This document shows, one piece after another, positions 36,359 through 45,189 of a DNA stretch of 64,000 nt. The DNA is from Bacillota bacterium (GTDB taxonomy: Bacteria > Bacillota > Clostridia > Lachnospirales > Lachnospiraceae), in NCBI GenBank assembly GCA_023420935.1, contig JAEZUR010000086.1, positions 1 through 64,000 on the forward strand, given 5' to 3'. A model generated the notes under the pieces. It saw only the letters and a program-made list of their open reading frames with translations, made no database searches and was not told where the DNA came from. Made by a program: the position numbers and the translations under genes. Positions within the stretch are counted from its first letter, which is position 1, and every line of letters begins with the position of its first letter.

Positions 36359-38629
36359 CTACTCAACCGGTATCTCATCTGGAGGAATATCATCAACCGC
36401 ATCTGGATTCTCTTCTTGCGTTGGGTCTTCCACCGGTGTATCCTCACCAGGCTCCTCGCCTTGATCTGGATCCTCAACCGTATTATCTCCTTGGTCAGCA
36501 GGATCACCTTCATAATCTTCGGATTCATCTGGTATATCATCTATCGTAGTTCCGCCATCTTCCTCTATGTCTTCTGGTGATAAGGTTGGTTCTATCGTAG
36601 GTTCTAATGTTGGTTCTGGCGTAGCTTGAACCGAATCATCTTCATAAGACGGAAAACCAATATCGTCAAGACCACTGTGTATAGCTTCCATAAACATATG
36701 CCAAATGGATCCAGGATAACTACCTCCAGTTAAATCATTTAATGTTTTAGGAAGGTCATATCCTACCCAGACACTTGTTGTATAATAAGGGGTATATCCT
36801 ACAAACCAACCATCTTTTTTATCATCGGTAGTTCCTGTTTTTCCAGCTGATGACATATTCGTCAGGCCTAGGCCTCTTCCCGTTCCATTTTTAATTACTC
36901 CCGTTAACACATCTGTCATCATTCTTGAAGCATTTGACTCATAGACAGGTTTCTTATCCATCTTCTCACCAACAATTTCTTGACCTCTCGCATCGGTTAT
37001 ATGAACAATGCATGTTGGCTCTCTAAATACCCCATCGTTCTCCAGAGCAGAATAAGCAGATGCCATTTCCACAGAACTAACACCATTTGTAAATCCACCC
37101 AAAGAGGCTGCAGGATAATAATCATTTTTACTAATTCTACTAAAGCCCATATTCAAAAGATATTCCAAACCTACCTTTGGTGTTAAGTCCGTGAATATAT
37201 TCCAGGCAATGGTATTCTTAGATACTTCAACTGCTCTTCTTATGGTGATATTCCCTTCATAAACACCATTGGAGTTCTTTGGGCCATCTTTTATTTTCTT
37301 ATCTTGTACAATCTGTGTAGGAGAACAACCTCGTTCAAAAGCAGGAGTATAAACGACCAACGGCTTAATAGAGCTTCCTGGTTGTCGATAACTTTGATAT
37401 GCTCTATTTAAACCATATCCTGTCATCTTTTGACTTCTACCACCAACAATAGCCACCACTCGACCGGATTCATTATCAATACAGGTTGCAGCTCCTTGTA
37501 GCTTATAGATTCCTTCTTTATTTTTATCAGTAAATCCTTCTAATACCTGATTAACTGAATCCTGAAGTTGCTTTTGAATCTTTGTGTCAATGGAAGTATA
37601 AATACGATAACCTGAGTTATACAACGACTGTTGACATTGATTATATAACTCATCATATTGCTGATCATAATTTTCCTTATCTTCCTCGTCTTCGAATTGA
37701 TTACGGAAGGTAAATCCTTGTGCTTTCATTAATGCTCTCGTTGCACAATAATATACATAAGTTTCAATATAATTCTTCTTTTTAATTGATGGTAAATCTA
37801 ACGCTATTTCTTGATTATACGCTTCATCATATTGTGATTGAGTAATCTTACCATCCTTAAGCATCTGATCTAAAATTCGATTCTTACGTTTCACTGTATT
37901 ATCTGGCTCATCAATTGGATCGTAGATAGTAGGATTATTAGGAATGGCACATAGAAAAGTAATCTCACCCAGTGTCAATTCATCCACACCTTTACTAAAA
38001 TAACCTTTACTAGCTGCTTGAATTCCATAATAACCATTGGCAAAATAAATATTGTTCAGATAGAACTCCATAATCTGATATTTCTCATATTTCTTTTCCA
38101 ACTCCAAAGAGATAAACATCTCTTTTACTTTTCTCTCCCAACTTACCTCATTACTTAAAAATATACTTCTACTGAGCTGCTGTGTTATGGTACTTGCACC
38201 TTGTGTTACTTCACCTTTGTGCCGAACAAGTGCTACAAAAGCTCTGGTTATGGCTTTCAGATCGATACCATTATGAGAATTAAACTTTTTATCTTCAATT
38301 GCAATCATGGCATCCTTGGCATAATCAGGAATATCTTCATAGGAAATGTAGTATACGTCTTTCGCACCTTTTAATGTGGACAAAAGATTACCATTGGTAT
38401 CATATACAAGGCTTGTTTCTGTCTGTCGAAATGTATCCACATCTGATTGTTGAACAAGGGATTTTGCCTCTGCTTGCATATCTATTACGGTTTCACCATA
38501 TCTTAAATAGAACATGATTCCAATAATCAAAATTGTTGTTAATAATAGTAGCGTTACAATTTTAAAAAAGAATTTAACGCTTTGATTTTTGGAACTTTTC
38601 TTTTGCTTCTTTTTCTTTTTTGCTGTCAT
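36359..38629 (-). CDS. class A penicillin-binding protein (PBP1A family)
   Basis: 756-aa bifunctional peptidoglycan synthase. Lys-rich cytoplasmic start, one membrane helix (about 19-43), a GT51 glycosyltransferase domain with IEDKKFNSHNGID (Glu112) and QGASTITQQL (143-152), then a transpeptidase domain with SSIK (active Ser419), SKN (470-472) and KTGT (597-600). The last 80 residues are rich in Pro, Glu and Asp with TPEPTLEP-type repeats, a disordered extracytoplasmic tail. GAAGGAA precedes the ATG. Single gene. Confidence 0.95.
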   Translation of the reverse strand: MTAKKKKKQKKSSKNQSVKFFFKIVTLLLLTTILIIGIMFYLRYGETVIDMQAEAKSLVQQSDVDTFRQTETSLVYDTNGNLLSTLKGAKDVYYISYEDIPDYAKDAMIAIEDKKFNSHNGIDLKAITRAFVALVRHKGEVTQGASTITQQLSRSIFLSNEVSWERKVKEMFISLELEKKYEKYQIMEFYLNNIYFANGYYGIQAASKGYFSKGVDELTLGEITFLCAIPNNPTIYDPIDEPDNTVKRKNRILDQMLKDGKITQSQYDEAYNQEIALDLPSIKKKNYIETYVYYCATRALMKAQGFTFRNQFEDEEDKENYDQQYDELYNQCQQSLYNSGYRIYTSIDTKIQKQLQDSVNQVLEGFTDKNKEGIYKLQGAATCIDNESGRVVAIVGGRSQKMTGYGLNRAYQSYRQPGSSIKPLVVYTPAFERGCSPTQIVQDKKIKDGPKNSNGVYEGNITIRRAVEVSKNTIAWNIFTDLTPKVGLEYLLNMGFSRISKNDYYPAASLGGFTNGVSSVEMASAYSALENDGVFREPTCIVHITDARGQEIVGEKMDKKPVYESNASRMMTDVLTGVIKNGTGRGLGLTNMSSAGKTGTTDDKKDGWFVGYTPYYTTSVWVGYDLPKTLNDLTGGSYPGSIWHMFMEAIHSGLDDIGFPSYEDDSVQATPEPTLEPTIEPTLSPEDIEEDGGTTIDDIPDESEDYEGDPADQGDNTVEDPDQGEEPGEDTPVEDPTQEENPDAVDDIPPDEIPVE

Positions 38630-38728
38630 ATTCGGTTCCTTCTTTTCATTTATTGCTTCATTGCTAAAGATGATTATACTACATTCATTTTCACAATGGC
38701 ACCCTTACGAGAAAAAATTAAGAAAAAT

Positions 38729-40273
38729 TTAAAGTTCTATTAACTTATACTTTAGATCCAACTGGTCTAAAATTTCTTTTTCCCGTTTGTGACAGGTAAA
38801 TAAAAGTACCTGGCGATTTCCCTTGGCTAATAACTCTAAGGTTGATCTACAACGAGTTTCATCATAGAGAGAAAGGCTATCATCCAAGATGATAGGCATA
38901 TTTTTATCCAATAGCAAGTTAGCTGCTGCCAATCTTAATGCTAAAAATAGTTGATCCATAGTTCCAGCACTTAGCTGGTTCATTGATAGAAAAGAATTCC
39001 CACTTCTTACTTTTACATTAAGCTTTTCATCTACATAAACCTTCTCATAAGTACGATTAGTAATCTCTTCTGCTAGTTGGGAGATGGTTTCATTAAATTG
39101 CCTTCCAAACCCATCGTGTATTTCTTCTGCTAATCGTGTTATGGTTTGTATGGCCAGATCAACGGCCGCTATATTTTCATTGGCACTGTCTAGTTGTCTA
39201 TCCAATTCCTTTTGTTCCTCCTGTAAAATTCCTAACTGGCTAATTCTCTCATCCAACTTTTCTAATTCCCAATTAAGTCGTTCTAACTGTAGCATACATT
39301 TTTGTTCATCCTCAGTGGTTAATATCGATTCCTTACTATCTAAATTCACTTCTACATTAGTAGATTGGTTTTGTCTTTCTCTCCATTGTAATACACAAAA
39401 TAACACAATTCCTACCACTGCAAAAAGAACATATACCAAAATCTGATGTTCTATTTTCTCCTGTTTCACAAAACCAGAGGAAAGCAAGAGTAAAAACCAA
39501 ATCGCTGCAAATATAGAACTTTTTTTCAAATAGTTTCTAGACTTATTGTGCGTCATTTCCCCTGTTTGCACTTGCTTTTGATGCTGTTTTACTAAGAGAC
39601 TTTCTTGTTTGGCCCCAATTGTTGCAATCTGATTCTCTAATACATCCCTTTGCTTCTCCAGTATGGGTAATTCCTTTAACTCCTCATGAATTTGCTCTAA
39701 CCGTTGTAATAGTCTTGGATTCCGTAGTTTCTTCTTTTTATCGGTAAGCTCTTGTAAGGCTCCTGCAATATCAACTTCATTACTTTTTGAAGTTGTCAAA
39801 TTCGCTAGATAATTCTTTATATGATCTGCTAATTCCTGGTCTGTGGTACTTTTATTTTGTTCCATACTCACGGTGTTGCGATAGGACTCTTTCGTTAAAT
39901 TGCCAAACTGAGGAGGTGTTTGCCAACTTTCATACTGTTCTATTCTTCCGGTTCCCATATGAACAACTCTTAATAATTTATTCTCTTTATAAAAGCTTCT
40001 CTCAATTTGATAGTCTGCATGATCCGATCTTATCTGCATGGTGCCCCCATACATACTTGGAGTTTCCCAAGGAAGATACTTTGTATAAAGATCATCTTTC
40101 GATTCTCTACCTCTTGGCTTCTCAATACCTAGTATCATACCTCTTATGAATGAATGTATTGTTGTCTTACCAGCCTCATTACTACCGTAAATCACATTTA
40201 TCCCTGGTGAAAACGTAACTTTCTTATTGTGAAACTTTCCAAAATGCAGTAAAACTATTTCTAAAATTAACAT
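38729..40273 (-). CDS. SbcC/YhaN-like AAA ATPase with internal membrane helices
   Basis: 514-aa SMC-like ATPase. Walker A GSNEAGKTT (30-38) is at the N-terminus. The C-terminal signature is LSAGTMDQLFLALRLA and Walker B is MPIILDDSLSLYD. Between them are coiled-coil halves. Instead of a zinc hook, the middle (about 250-298) holds two hydrophobic helices (SSIFAAIWFLLLLSSGF and ILVYVLFAVVGIVLFCVL). It resembles B. subtilis YhaN rather than true SbcC (about 1000 aa). A GTG at 40285 is part of the GTGAGG ribosome site; ATG at 40273 is the start. The SbcD/YhaO-like nuclease gene lies 30 bp upstream. Confidence 0.85.
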   Translation of the reverse strand: MLILEIVLLHFGKFHNKKVTFSPGINVIYGSNEAGKTTIHSFIRGMILGIEKPRGRESKDDLYTKYLPWETPSMYGGTMQIRSDHADYQIERSFYKENKLLRVVHMGTGRIEQYESWQTPPQFGNLTKESYRNTVSMEQNKSTTDQELADHIKNYLANLTTSKSNEVDIAGALQELTDKKKKLRNPRLLQRLEQIHEELKELPILEKQRDVLENQIATIGAKQESLLVKQHQKQVQTGEMTHNKSRNYLKKSSIFAAIWFLLLLSSGFVKQEKIEHQILVYVLFAVVGIVLFCVLQWRERQNQSTNVEVNLDSKESILTTEDEQKCMLQLERLNWELEKLDERISQLGILQEEQKELDRQLDSANENIAAVDLAIQTITRLAEEIHDGFGRQFNETISQLAEEITNRTYEKVYVDEKLNVKVRSGNSFLSMNQLSAGTMDQLFLALRLAAANLLLDKNMPIILDDSLSLYDETRCRSTLELLAKGNRQVLLFTCHKREKEILDQLDLKYKLIEL

Positions 40274-40303
40274 ATTTATCCTCACTTTTTTGTTGCCATT
40301 TGA

Positions 40304-41359
40304 CTATTTAGTTTTCTTAAGTAATGCTTCCATGCCGTAATACAATGCCTTATCAGCAATCTCATCTTTTTCTCCACAAGTCCGTATTGCATCGATAAAC
40401 ATACCAATCATATTGTCTCTATTCTGATATTGTAACCTCTCAAAATCATAATCTGGTATGGTATTATCTTGAACTTCTACGACATTACCAATTATAAGAA
40501 AATCAGATTCCAGAAAAACAACTTCTGGGTCTCTAATGCCAGCTAATATAATTTTATAAATGTGCTGCTTACCTAAACGATTCATATGTTCTTTTATAAC
40601 ATCAATTACTGATCCCTTAACCATATCTTGGTCAACTTCTATCTCTAGATGAAAGTATTGCCTTTTCGAACAAGGTACAAACGTAATATGACTTTGCAGA
40701 TTGCCGGATAATTCACCAAGAATGTATCCATGGTTTCCTGTCTCATTCCGATCCAATGGCTCTAAAGAACCTGCGTAAGCCATGGCTTTGCCAAGTCTCT
40801 CCGATTTATGAATATGACCCAAAGCCACATAATCAAATCCTGCCATATCAATTAATTTGCGATTCATTGGAACATTCTTCTCATCACCACCATGAGCTAA
40901 TAAAATATGAAATCCATTTCCTTTTGATGGCACAGCGGCATCGTATATTGGTTCTGTTATATCTCTCTGATGATAACTAAAACCATAGACTGTAGTTGAC
41001 ACCTCTGGAATATAGATCTTTTGCAGCTCCTTTGTTCCCAAAAATATAACTTGCTCACACCAATGGAACTCTCTATATCTAGAATGTTCTCCAATATAAT
41101 CATGATTCCCCGCTATCAATACAACCTTTGTATGAGTTAATTTTGAAAAGTAATAATTTACTTCTTTTAATTCCCTCAGAAGCGGTTGTCGATGAAATAA
41201 GTCGCCAGCTATTAGCAGCAAATCTATGGACTGTTGATTGCAACGTTCTATTACTTCAAAAAAACTTTCATAAAGTTCTTTACTTCGTTTTTCACTCCAT
41301 GGTTTTCCCTGATCTGGAACCATACCCAGATGAACATCTGCTATATGAATAAATTTCAT
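40304..41359 (-). CDS. SbcD/YhaO-like DNA repair metallophosphoesterase
   Basis: 351-aa calcineurin-like phosphoesterase of the Mre11/SbcD type with all metal motifs: IADVHLG (7-13), LLIAGDLFHRQP, VVLIAGNHDYIG, LLAHGGD and ALGHIHKSE. It is expected to form a nuclease complex with the following ATPase (38729-40273), acting on DNA ends. Strong AGGAG before the ATG. The pair is probably one transcript. Confidence 0.92.
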   Translation of the reverse strand: MKFIHIADVHLGMVPDQGKPWSEKRSKELYESFFEVIERCNQQSIDLLLIAGDLFHRQPLLRELKEVNYYFSKLTHTKVVLIAGNHDYIGEHSRYREFHWCEQVIFLGTKELQKIYIPEVSTTVYGFSYHQRDITEPIYDAAVPSKGNGFHILLAHGGDEKNVPMNRKLIDMAGFDYVALGHIHKSERLGKAMAYAGSLEPLDRNETGNHGYILGELSGNLQSHITFVPCSKRQYFHLEIEVDQDMVKGSVIDVIKEHMNRLGKQHIYKIILAGIRDPEVVFLESDFLIIGNVVEVQDNTIPDYDFERLQYQNRDNMIGMFIDAIRTCGEKDEIADKALYYGMEALLKKTK

Positions 41360-41464
41360 GTTAATCTCCTATGATTGCGTAAAAATATTATGATATTACT
41401 ACTTATTTTAGCATATGATTATTCTCTTTGCAAAACATTTGTTCGTTATCCAATTTACAATAAT

Positions 41465-41516
41465 GGGCTATTATTAAGAATAACGGAACTGTTCCCTCAT
41501 TACTTCATAATAGCCC
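41465..41516. repeat. inverted repeat after the tautomerase gene
   Basis: GGGCTATTAT (41465-41474) pairs with ATAATAGCCC (41507-41516); inside lies GGAAC/GTTCC. It lies 14 bp downstream of the tautomerase stop codon. It lacks a good T-run, so it is a weak terminator candidate. Confidence 0.5.
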
Positions 41517-41530
41517 TAATTGAAACATTA

Positions 41531-41758
41531 TTACATTTTATAAGCTGGTTTAATATATAAGGTTTTATTCTCATCTTCAACCACTTTATCATAGACAACC
41601 GTTTTCCATTCCTCTTTTGGTATCTCCTCAATCCCCACAGATATAACACCTTCCTCAAGTCCTAAATTTGTACTAACCGTATCAACTATTGCTTGTGCTA
41701 ACTCCATTTTAATTGTATCATCTCTTCCCGGATACATCTGAACAATAATATGTGGCAT
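41531..41758 (-). CDS. 4-oxalocrotonate tautomerase-like protein
   Basis: 75-aa tautomerase-superfamily protein. The frame opens upstream at 41800, but AGGAGG followed by ATG at 41758 gives MPHIIVQMYPGRDD, placing the catalytic Pro directly after the initiator Met, as the mechanism requires (Pro1 as general base). Such small hexameric enzymes catalyse keto-enol tautomerisation; the substrate is unknown. Length is slightly above the 62-aa norm owing to a C-terminal extension. Confidence 0.9.
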   Translation of the reverse strand: MPHIIVQMYPGRDDTIKMELAQAIVDTVSTNLGLEEGVISVGIEEIPKEEWKTVVYDKVVEDENKTLYIKPAYKM

Positions 41759-41862
41759 ACTGTGTCCTCCTAATATTTGATTTTTCTCATTATAAATCAA
41801 ACCACACTAAACAACAAGTATGAATAAAGTAACCTTGCATATATTAAAACGAGGTGAATTAA

Positions 41863-42117
41863 ATGCAATCCTGTGAATTTATAACAACAATCACGACTCT
41901 TGCTTGCGCGATAAACTGCTGCTGTACAAAAGAAGAAGTTGCTTTCCTGGCCATTGCACTTTCCCAGTTAGGTAATACTTTATCTACAACCCTTGCAATA
42001 GATGAATTAAACGATATCGCTTCCAGAGAAACGTCAAATAAAGATACCGATCCTACTTCCAAAGACAATATGGGAAATAGTCCAACAGGTGCTGCAACGG
42101 ATCTACTTCTTTTATAA
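41863..42117 (+). CDS. small Cys-containing protein, Lachnospiraceae family (DUF6774-like)
   Basis: 84-aa protein: MQSCEFITTITTLACAINCCCTKEEVAFLAIALSQLGNTLSTTLAI followed by a polar tail. The SCxFIT...ISxLA...LSQLGNTL pattern resembles, from memory, a small domain-of-unknown-function family common in Lachnospiraceae. Four cysteines lie in the first 21 residues. GAGGTG precedes the ATG. No function known. The next small gene is 90 bp downstream on the same strand. Confidence 0.75.
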   Translation: MQSCEFITTITTLACAINCCCTKEEVAFLAIALSQLGNTLSTTLAIDELNDIASRETSNKDTDPTSKDNMGNSPTGAATDLLLL

Positions 42118-42177
42118 CACGAAAACCATATTTACCGAACTAATTAGGCGTATACTTTTATGTAAAATACAGATAAT

Positions 42178-42198
42178 ACCTCCTATAACAAAGGAGGT
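42178..42198 (+). promoter_or_regulatory. hairpin covering the ribosome site of the 67-aa gene
   Basis: ACCTCCT (42178-42184) pairs with AGGAGGT (42192-42198) around a 7-nt loop. The right arm is the perfect Shine-Dalgarno sequence of the gene starting at 42208, so the site is closed when the 7-bp stem forms. Confidence 0.55.
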
Positions 42199-42207
42199 GA
42201 TAATTCT

Positions 42208-42411
42208 ATGGATCCAATCCATCAGGTGGCTCCAATTCAGGCAGTTCATCCACTTTATTACGCTGGACTTTTTGATACCTATCAAGAGACAGATGATTAC
42301 CTAAACTCTCTTGATTCTGACACGAGAGATTATGTATTAAATCATTCTGGTGAATTTAGTACACGTATTGATCTAATTGATTGTGTTAAACGATTACACG
42401 GTGAAAGCTAA
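42208..42411 (+). CDS. small hypothetical protein
   Basis: 67-aa protein, MDPIHQVAPIQAVHPLYYAGLFDTYQETDDYLNSLDSDTRDYVLNHSGEFST and so on. Soluble and acidic, with no motif I recognise. A perfect AAAGGAGGTGAT ribosome site 9 nt before the ATG and a terminator right after the stop (42404-42429) show that it is a real gene. The N-terminal His/Pro-rich segment followed by a helical part may hint at a small structural or sporulation protein, but nothing in the sequence proves it. Confidence 0.78.
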   Translation: MDPIHQVAPIQAVHPLYYAGLFDTYQETDDYLNSLDSDTRDYVLNHSGEFSTRIDLIDCVKRLHGES

Positions 42412-42429
42412 GGATCTTCCTTGGCTTTT
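42404..42429 (+). terminator. terminator of the 67-aa gene
   Basis: AAAGC and AAGGA pair with TCCTT and GCTTT with one unpaired base per side, loop TCT, followed by TTTCG; it overlaps the end of the coding region. Confidence 0.7.
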
Positions 42430-42500
42430 CGTTTTGTACGAAACGATAGAAAACACGCTGAGGAATTAGATGTTTAAACTAAACCTTGAATTTATGATTA

Positions 42501-42543
42501 AAAAGAATAAACTGTTCTTTAAGAGAACAATTTATTCTTTTTT
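42501..42543. terminator. second hairpin terminator
   Basis: AAAAGAATAAA (42501-42511) pairs with TTTATTCTTTT (42531-42541), and TGTTCT with AGAACA inside it. A-run before and T-run after make it bidirectional. The 42412-42824 gap contains only these terminators and the long-stem element. Confidence 0.75.
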
Positions 42544-42612
42544 CATTTATGAGAATGCCATAAACACTTTGATCAACTTGAATTATCAATATGCTATACA
42601 AGACTAAACTGA

Positions 42613-42750
42613 AGTGATACACAATATAGTTTGTCGAGCAACTGTATGAAGTCGTTGGTACTTAGGTTCTGTTTTTTAGAACCTTACGTACCACTACGAA
42701 CTTCACCCAAGCGAGAGCGTGTTGCGAAACAAACTATATTGTGTATCACT
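42613..42750 (+). repeat. long-stem structured element, copy 2
   Basis: 138-nt near-palindrome: arms 42613-42633 and 42730-42750 pair perfectly over 21 bp. Inside are GCAAC/GTTGC, ATGAAGT/ACTTC, TGGTAC/GTACCA and AGGTTCT/AGAACCT stems and the one-sided AAGCGAGAGCGT (42709-42720). It is the same element as copy 1 (14691-14830) read on the other strand. At stem positions where they differ, both arms change together (CC/GG to TA/TA in the outer stem; GGCTCT/AGAGCC to GGTTCT/AGAACC at the tip). The shared sequence begins at CTAAACTG, before the left arm. Confidence 0.88.
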
Positions 42751-42824
42751 GTAAATTAAAATGAACCAAAATCACCTTACGTCTCTCTTATAGTTAGGTG
42801 CACCAAATTAGGAAAGGAGAAAAT

Positions 42825-43415
42825 ATGTTAGCGGAAGAAGAATTAATACGCAAAGTGAAGGAAGGAGATATGCATGCATTTGAGCAGCTCTTTGAATTAT
42901 ATAAAACCAGCGCTAAGCGGCTGGCTTATATGATTACCGGAAGCATAGCAGATAGCGAAGATGTTGTTCAAGAGACATTTATCCAATGCTATGGAAAGAT
43001 TAGACAGCTAAAAGAGCTTTCTCTTTTCCAATCATGGTTTTACCGTATTCTTACCCGAATTGCATGGAAATATTGTAACCATAGAAAAAAAGTACAGCCT
43101 GTGGATGAATTTTCCGAATCAGACATCATGGAGTACACACCCTTAAATTCCGCATCAGATCAAGTATTAAAAAATGAAGAAGCAAAAATACTTTATGAAG
43201 CAATCTGCAATTTAGATAAAAAACAACGAACCGTGATTATACTTTACTACTACAATGACTTGTCCCTAAAAGAAATCAGTCTAATCATGCGATGTTCAGA
43301 GGGAACGGTAAAATCAAGATTATATACGGCTAGAAAGAATTTAAAACTTGCCTTAAAGAGCCGAGATTATATGGAAGTGGAGATGTTTAATAATGGAAGA
43401 ATCAAAGCGATTTGA
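42825..43415 (+). CDS. ECF-type RNA polymerase sigma factor
   Basis: 196-aa sigma-70 family factor with region 2 (FEQLFELYKTSAKRLAYMITGSIADSEDVVQETFIQCYGKI) and region 4 (AICNLDKKQRTVIILYYYNDLSLKEISLIMRCSEGTVKSRLYTARKNLK), and no region 3. The frame opens at 42798, but AAAGGAG directs start at ATG 42825 (MLAEEELIRK). It overlaps the next gene, its probable anti-sigma factor, by 23 nt, the usual arrangement. The long-stem element lies just upstream. Confidence 0.93.
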   Translation: MLAEEELIRKVKEGDMHAFEQLFELYKTSAKRLAYMITGSIADSEDVVQETFIQCYGKIRQLKELSLFQSWFYRILTRIAWKYCNHRKKVQPVDEFSESDIMEYTPLNSASDQVLKNEEAKILYEAICNLDKKQRTVIILYYYNDLSLKEISLIMRCSEGTVKSRLYTARKNLKLALKSRDYMEVEMFNNGRIKAI

Positions 43416-44172
43416 CGAGAAAATCAAACAGGTATTAATACAAAAAAGTAAGAACGTGGAAGTATCACCTGAACTTTATCCAAGAATAAAGTCAGAACTA
43501 ACTAGAAGTGACATTGGGAGGTCAACTATTATGAAGAAAAATATTATGAAACAAGCTGCCGTATTGGCTGCTGTACTTTGTCTTGGTTCCGCTACTGTAT
43601 TTGCAGCAAGTTATATTCATAGCTACATCTCTATTGGTGGAGAATCAAAAACAGAATACCCAACTCAAAATGAAATAACATCCGAATTAGGGTATTCTGC
43701 AAATACGGTGAAAGAATTCGAAAATGGGTTCCGCTTCTCTGATTACAATATTGCTACCACAGCGGCATTAGATGCAGAGGGTAATAAAATTGGTGATTTT
43801 AAGGAAATAACATTTGATTACACCTTAGCTAATACTGATAACAAGAGTCCATTATCTTTAGTAATTTCCAAACCCCTTGAAAATGAAACCGCAAATGACT
43901 CTGGCATTCAATTAACCAAAGATGATATGACATTTACCTATCAGGAAAGCTTATATAAGTTTGTACCAGAAGATTACAAGGTAACCAAAAAGGATCAAGA
44001 GAAAATAGATGCTGGTCAATTAGAAATTAGCTATGGATCAGACGCCGTAGAAGAAATAAACTACCAGTTTTTAAATTGGCAAGAGAATGGCGTTCGCTAT
44101 AGTATTTTGGCACCTAACTATAATTTGACTCAGGAAGAATTGTTACAAATGGCTTCTGAAATAATTCAATAA
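43393..44172 (+). CDS. probable membrane anti-sigma factor
   Basis: 259-aa protein. A cytoplasmic start (about 1-46: FDEKIKQVLIQKSKNVEVSPELYPRIKSEL) resembles the sigma-binding end of anti-sigma factors encoded after ECF genes. One hydrophobic helix (about 53-71) and a 185-residue extracytoplasmic domain without known motifs follow. Coupled by overlap to the sigma gene. An internal ATG at 43531 has a strong GGGAGG and would yield a 213-aa product beginning with a classical signal peptide (MKKNIMKQAAVLAAVLCLG, cleavage after AAS), so two products are possible. Confidence 0.8.
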   Translation: MEESKRFDEKIKQVLIQKSKNVEVSPELYPRIKSELTRSDIGRSTIMKKNIMKQAAVLAAVLCLGSATVFAASYIHSYISIGGESKTEYPTQNEITSELGYSANTVKEFENGFRFSDYNIATTAALDAEGNKIGDFKEITFDYTLANTDNKSPLSLVISKPLENETANDSGIQLTKDDMTFTYQESLYKFVPEDYKVTKKDQEKIDAGQLEISYGSDAVEEINYQFLNWQENGVRYSILAPNYNLTQEELLQMASEIIQ

Positions 44173-44179
44173 ATTACAA

Positions 44180-44222
44180 AAATGCCATAGTAATCTTTTA
44201 TAAACGATTACCATGGCATTTC
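44180..44222 (+). terminator. terminator of the sigma/anti-sigma operon
   Basis: AAATGCCAT and GTAATC pair with GATTAC and ATGGCATTT with one mismatch, loop of 10 nt, then TTTCTATT. It starts 7 bp after the stop codon. Confidence 0.8.
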
Positions 44223-44275
44223 TATTACTCGTCTTAGGCTGGTATAACCTTTAATTATTTTTTCTAAAATACTTA

Positions 44276-45055
44276 TTACGACTTAAATAAGTATGATGTC
44301 ATTGACAAACTTCCCATCATACACTCTTCGTTAAATGTCGTTAATCGGTCATTATCTTCTGTTGCACCCAAAACATATAAGAGCGGATAGAAATGATCTG
44401 GTGTTGGAAAAGCTAATTGCGAAGACTTTCCAGCATTTTCGTAATGTATTATATCTAAATAGTCTTTCTGAAGAATCTTGCCCTTAATATACTGATCAAA
44501 TTCTTCTGCCCAGGAATATCCTCCTGCCATCTCCCAATTCAACTTCGATAAATTATGAACAACATTACCACTTCCAAAAATCAAAACACCCTTCTCACGA
44601 AGTGACCTTAGCTCTTTTCCAATTTCATAATGTGTTCTAGCATCTGCGTTCCTGTCTATACTAAGCTGATAAACTGGAATATCCGCTTCTGGATACATCT
44701 TATGAAGAACAGACCAGGTACCGTGATCATAACCCCAGCTATTATCGATTATAACATCTTTTTGTATTAAGTTTTTGGTAAAATGAGCCATAGCAGGTGC
44801 TCCAGGCGCTTTATATTCTACTTTATACACTTCTTCTGGGAAACCATACAGATCGTAGATCATTTTTGGATATGTTGCATCCGTAATCCTAGTACCTTCT
44901 GTAAACCAGTGAGCAGATATGGCTAAAATAGCTTTGGGTCTTGGGAGGAGCTTTGCAATCTTTACCCAATTCCTTGTATAGGTATTGTCTTCCACAGCAT
45001 TAATCGGAGATCCATGTCCAAAAAATAGTACTGGCATCATTTCAGATTTATTCAA
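44276..45055 (-). CDS. DODA-type extradiol dioxygenase (YgiD-like)
   Basis: 259-aa protein of the class III extradiol ring-cleavage family. Metal-binding His lie in FFGHGSP, AISAHWF, YDHGTW and the conserved DHFYPLLYVLGA. E. coli YgiD opens the ring of L-DOPA in vitro, but a natural substrate in an anaerobe is unclear, as the reaction needs O2. The start is TTG at 45055 after AAAGGGG; an ATG pair five codons in is an alternative. Single gene. Confidence 0.88.
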   Translation of the reverse strand: MNKSEMMPVLFFGHGSPINAVEDNTYTRNWVKIAKLLPRPKAILAISAHWFTEGTRITDATYPKMIYDLYGFPEEVYKVEYKAPGAPAMAHFTKNLIQKDVIIDNSWGYDHGTWSVLHKMYPEADIPVYQLSIDRNADARTHYEIGKELRSLREKGVLIFGSGNVVHNLSKLNWEMAGGYSWAEEFDQYIKGKILQKDYLDIIHYENAGKSSQLAFPTPDHFYPLLYVLGATEDNDRLTTFNEECMMGSLSMTSYLFKS

Positions 45056-45155
45056 TATAGCTTACCCCTTTCTACTCTATCCATATAATTGAGTTCTATC
45101 ATTCTTATTTTACTTCTTTATTCATATTTTGTCATCTACTTAGAGCGATTTCGCC

Positions 45156-45183
45156 TTGACAAGCCTCATATTCATGTTATACT
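45156..45183 (+). promoter_or_regulatory. queT promoter
   Basis: TTGACA (45156-45161), 16-nt spacer, TATACT (45178-45183): a near-consensus sigma-A promoter, leaving an untranslated leader of about 110 nt before queT. Confidence 0.8.
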
Positions 45184-45189
45184 TAAGAG

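Noticed and set aside
39084..39446. 120-codon frame antisense to the SbcC-like gene
   Set aside because: It is opposite to a conserved ATPase and lacks a ribosome site.
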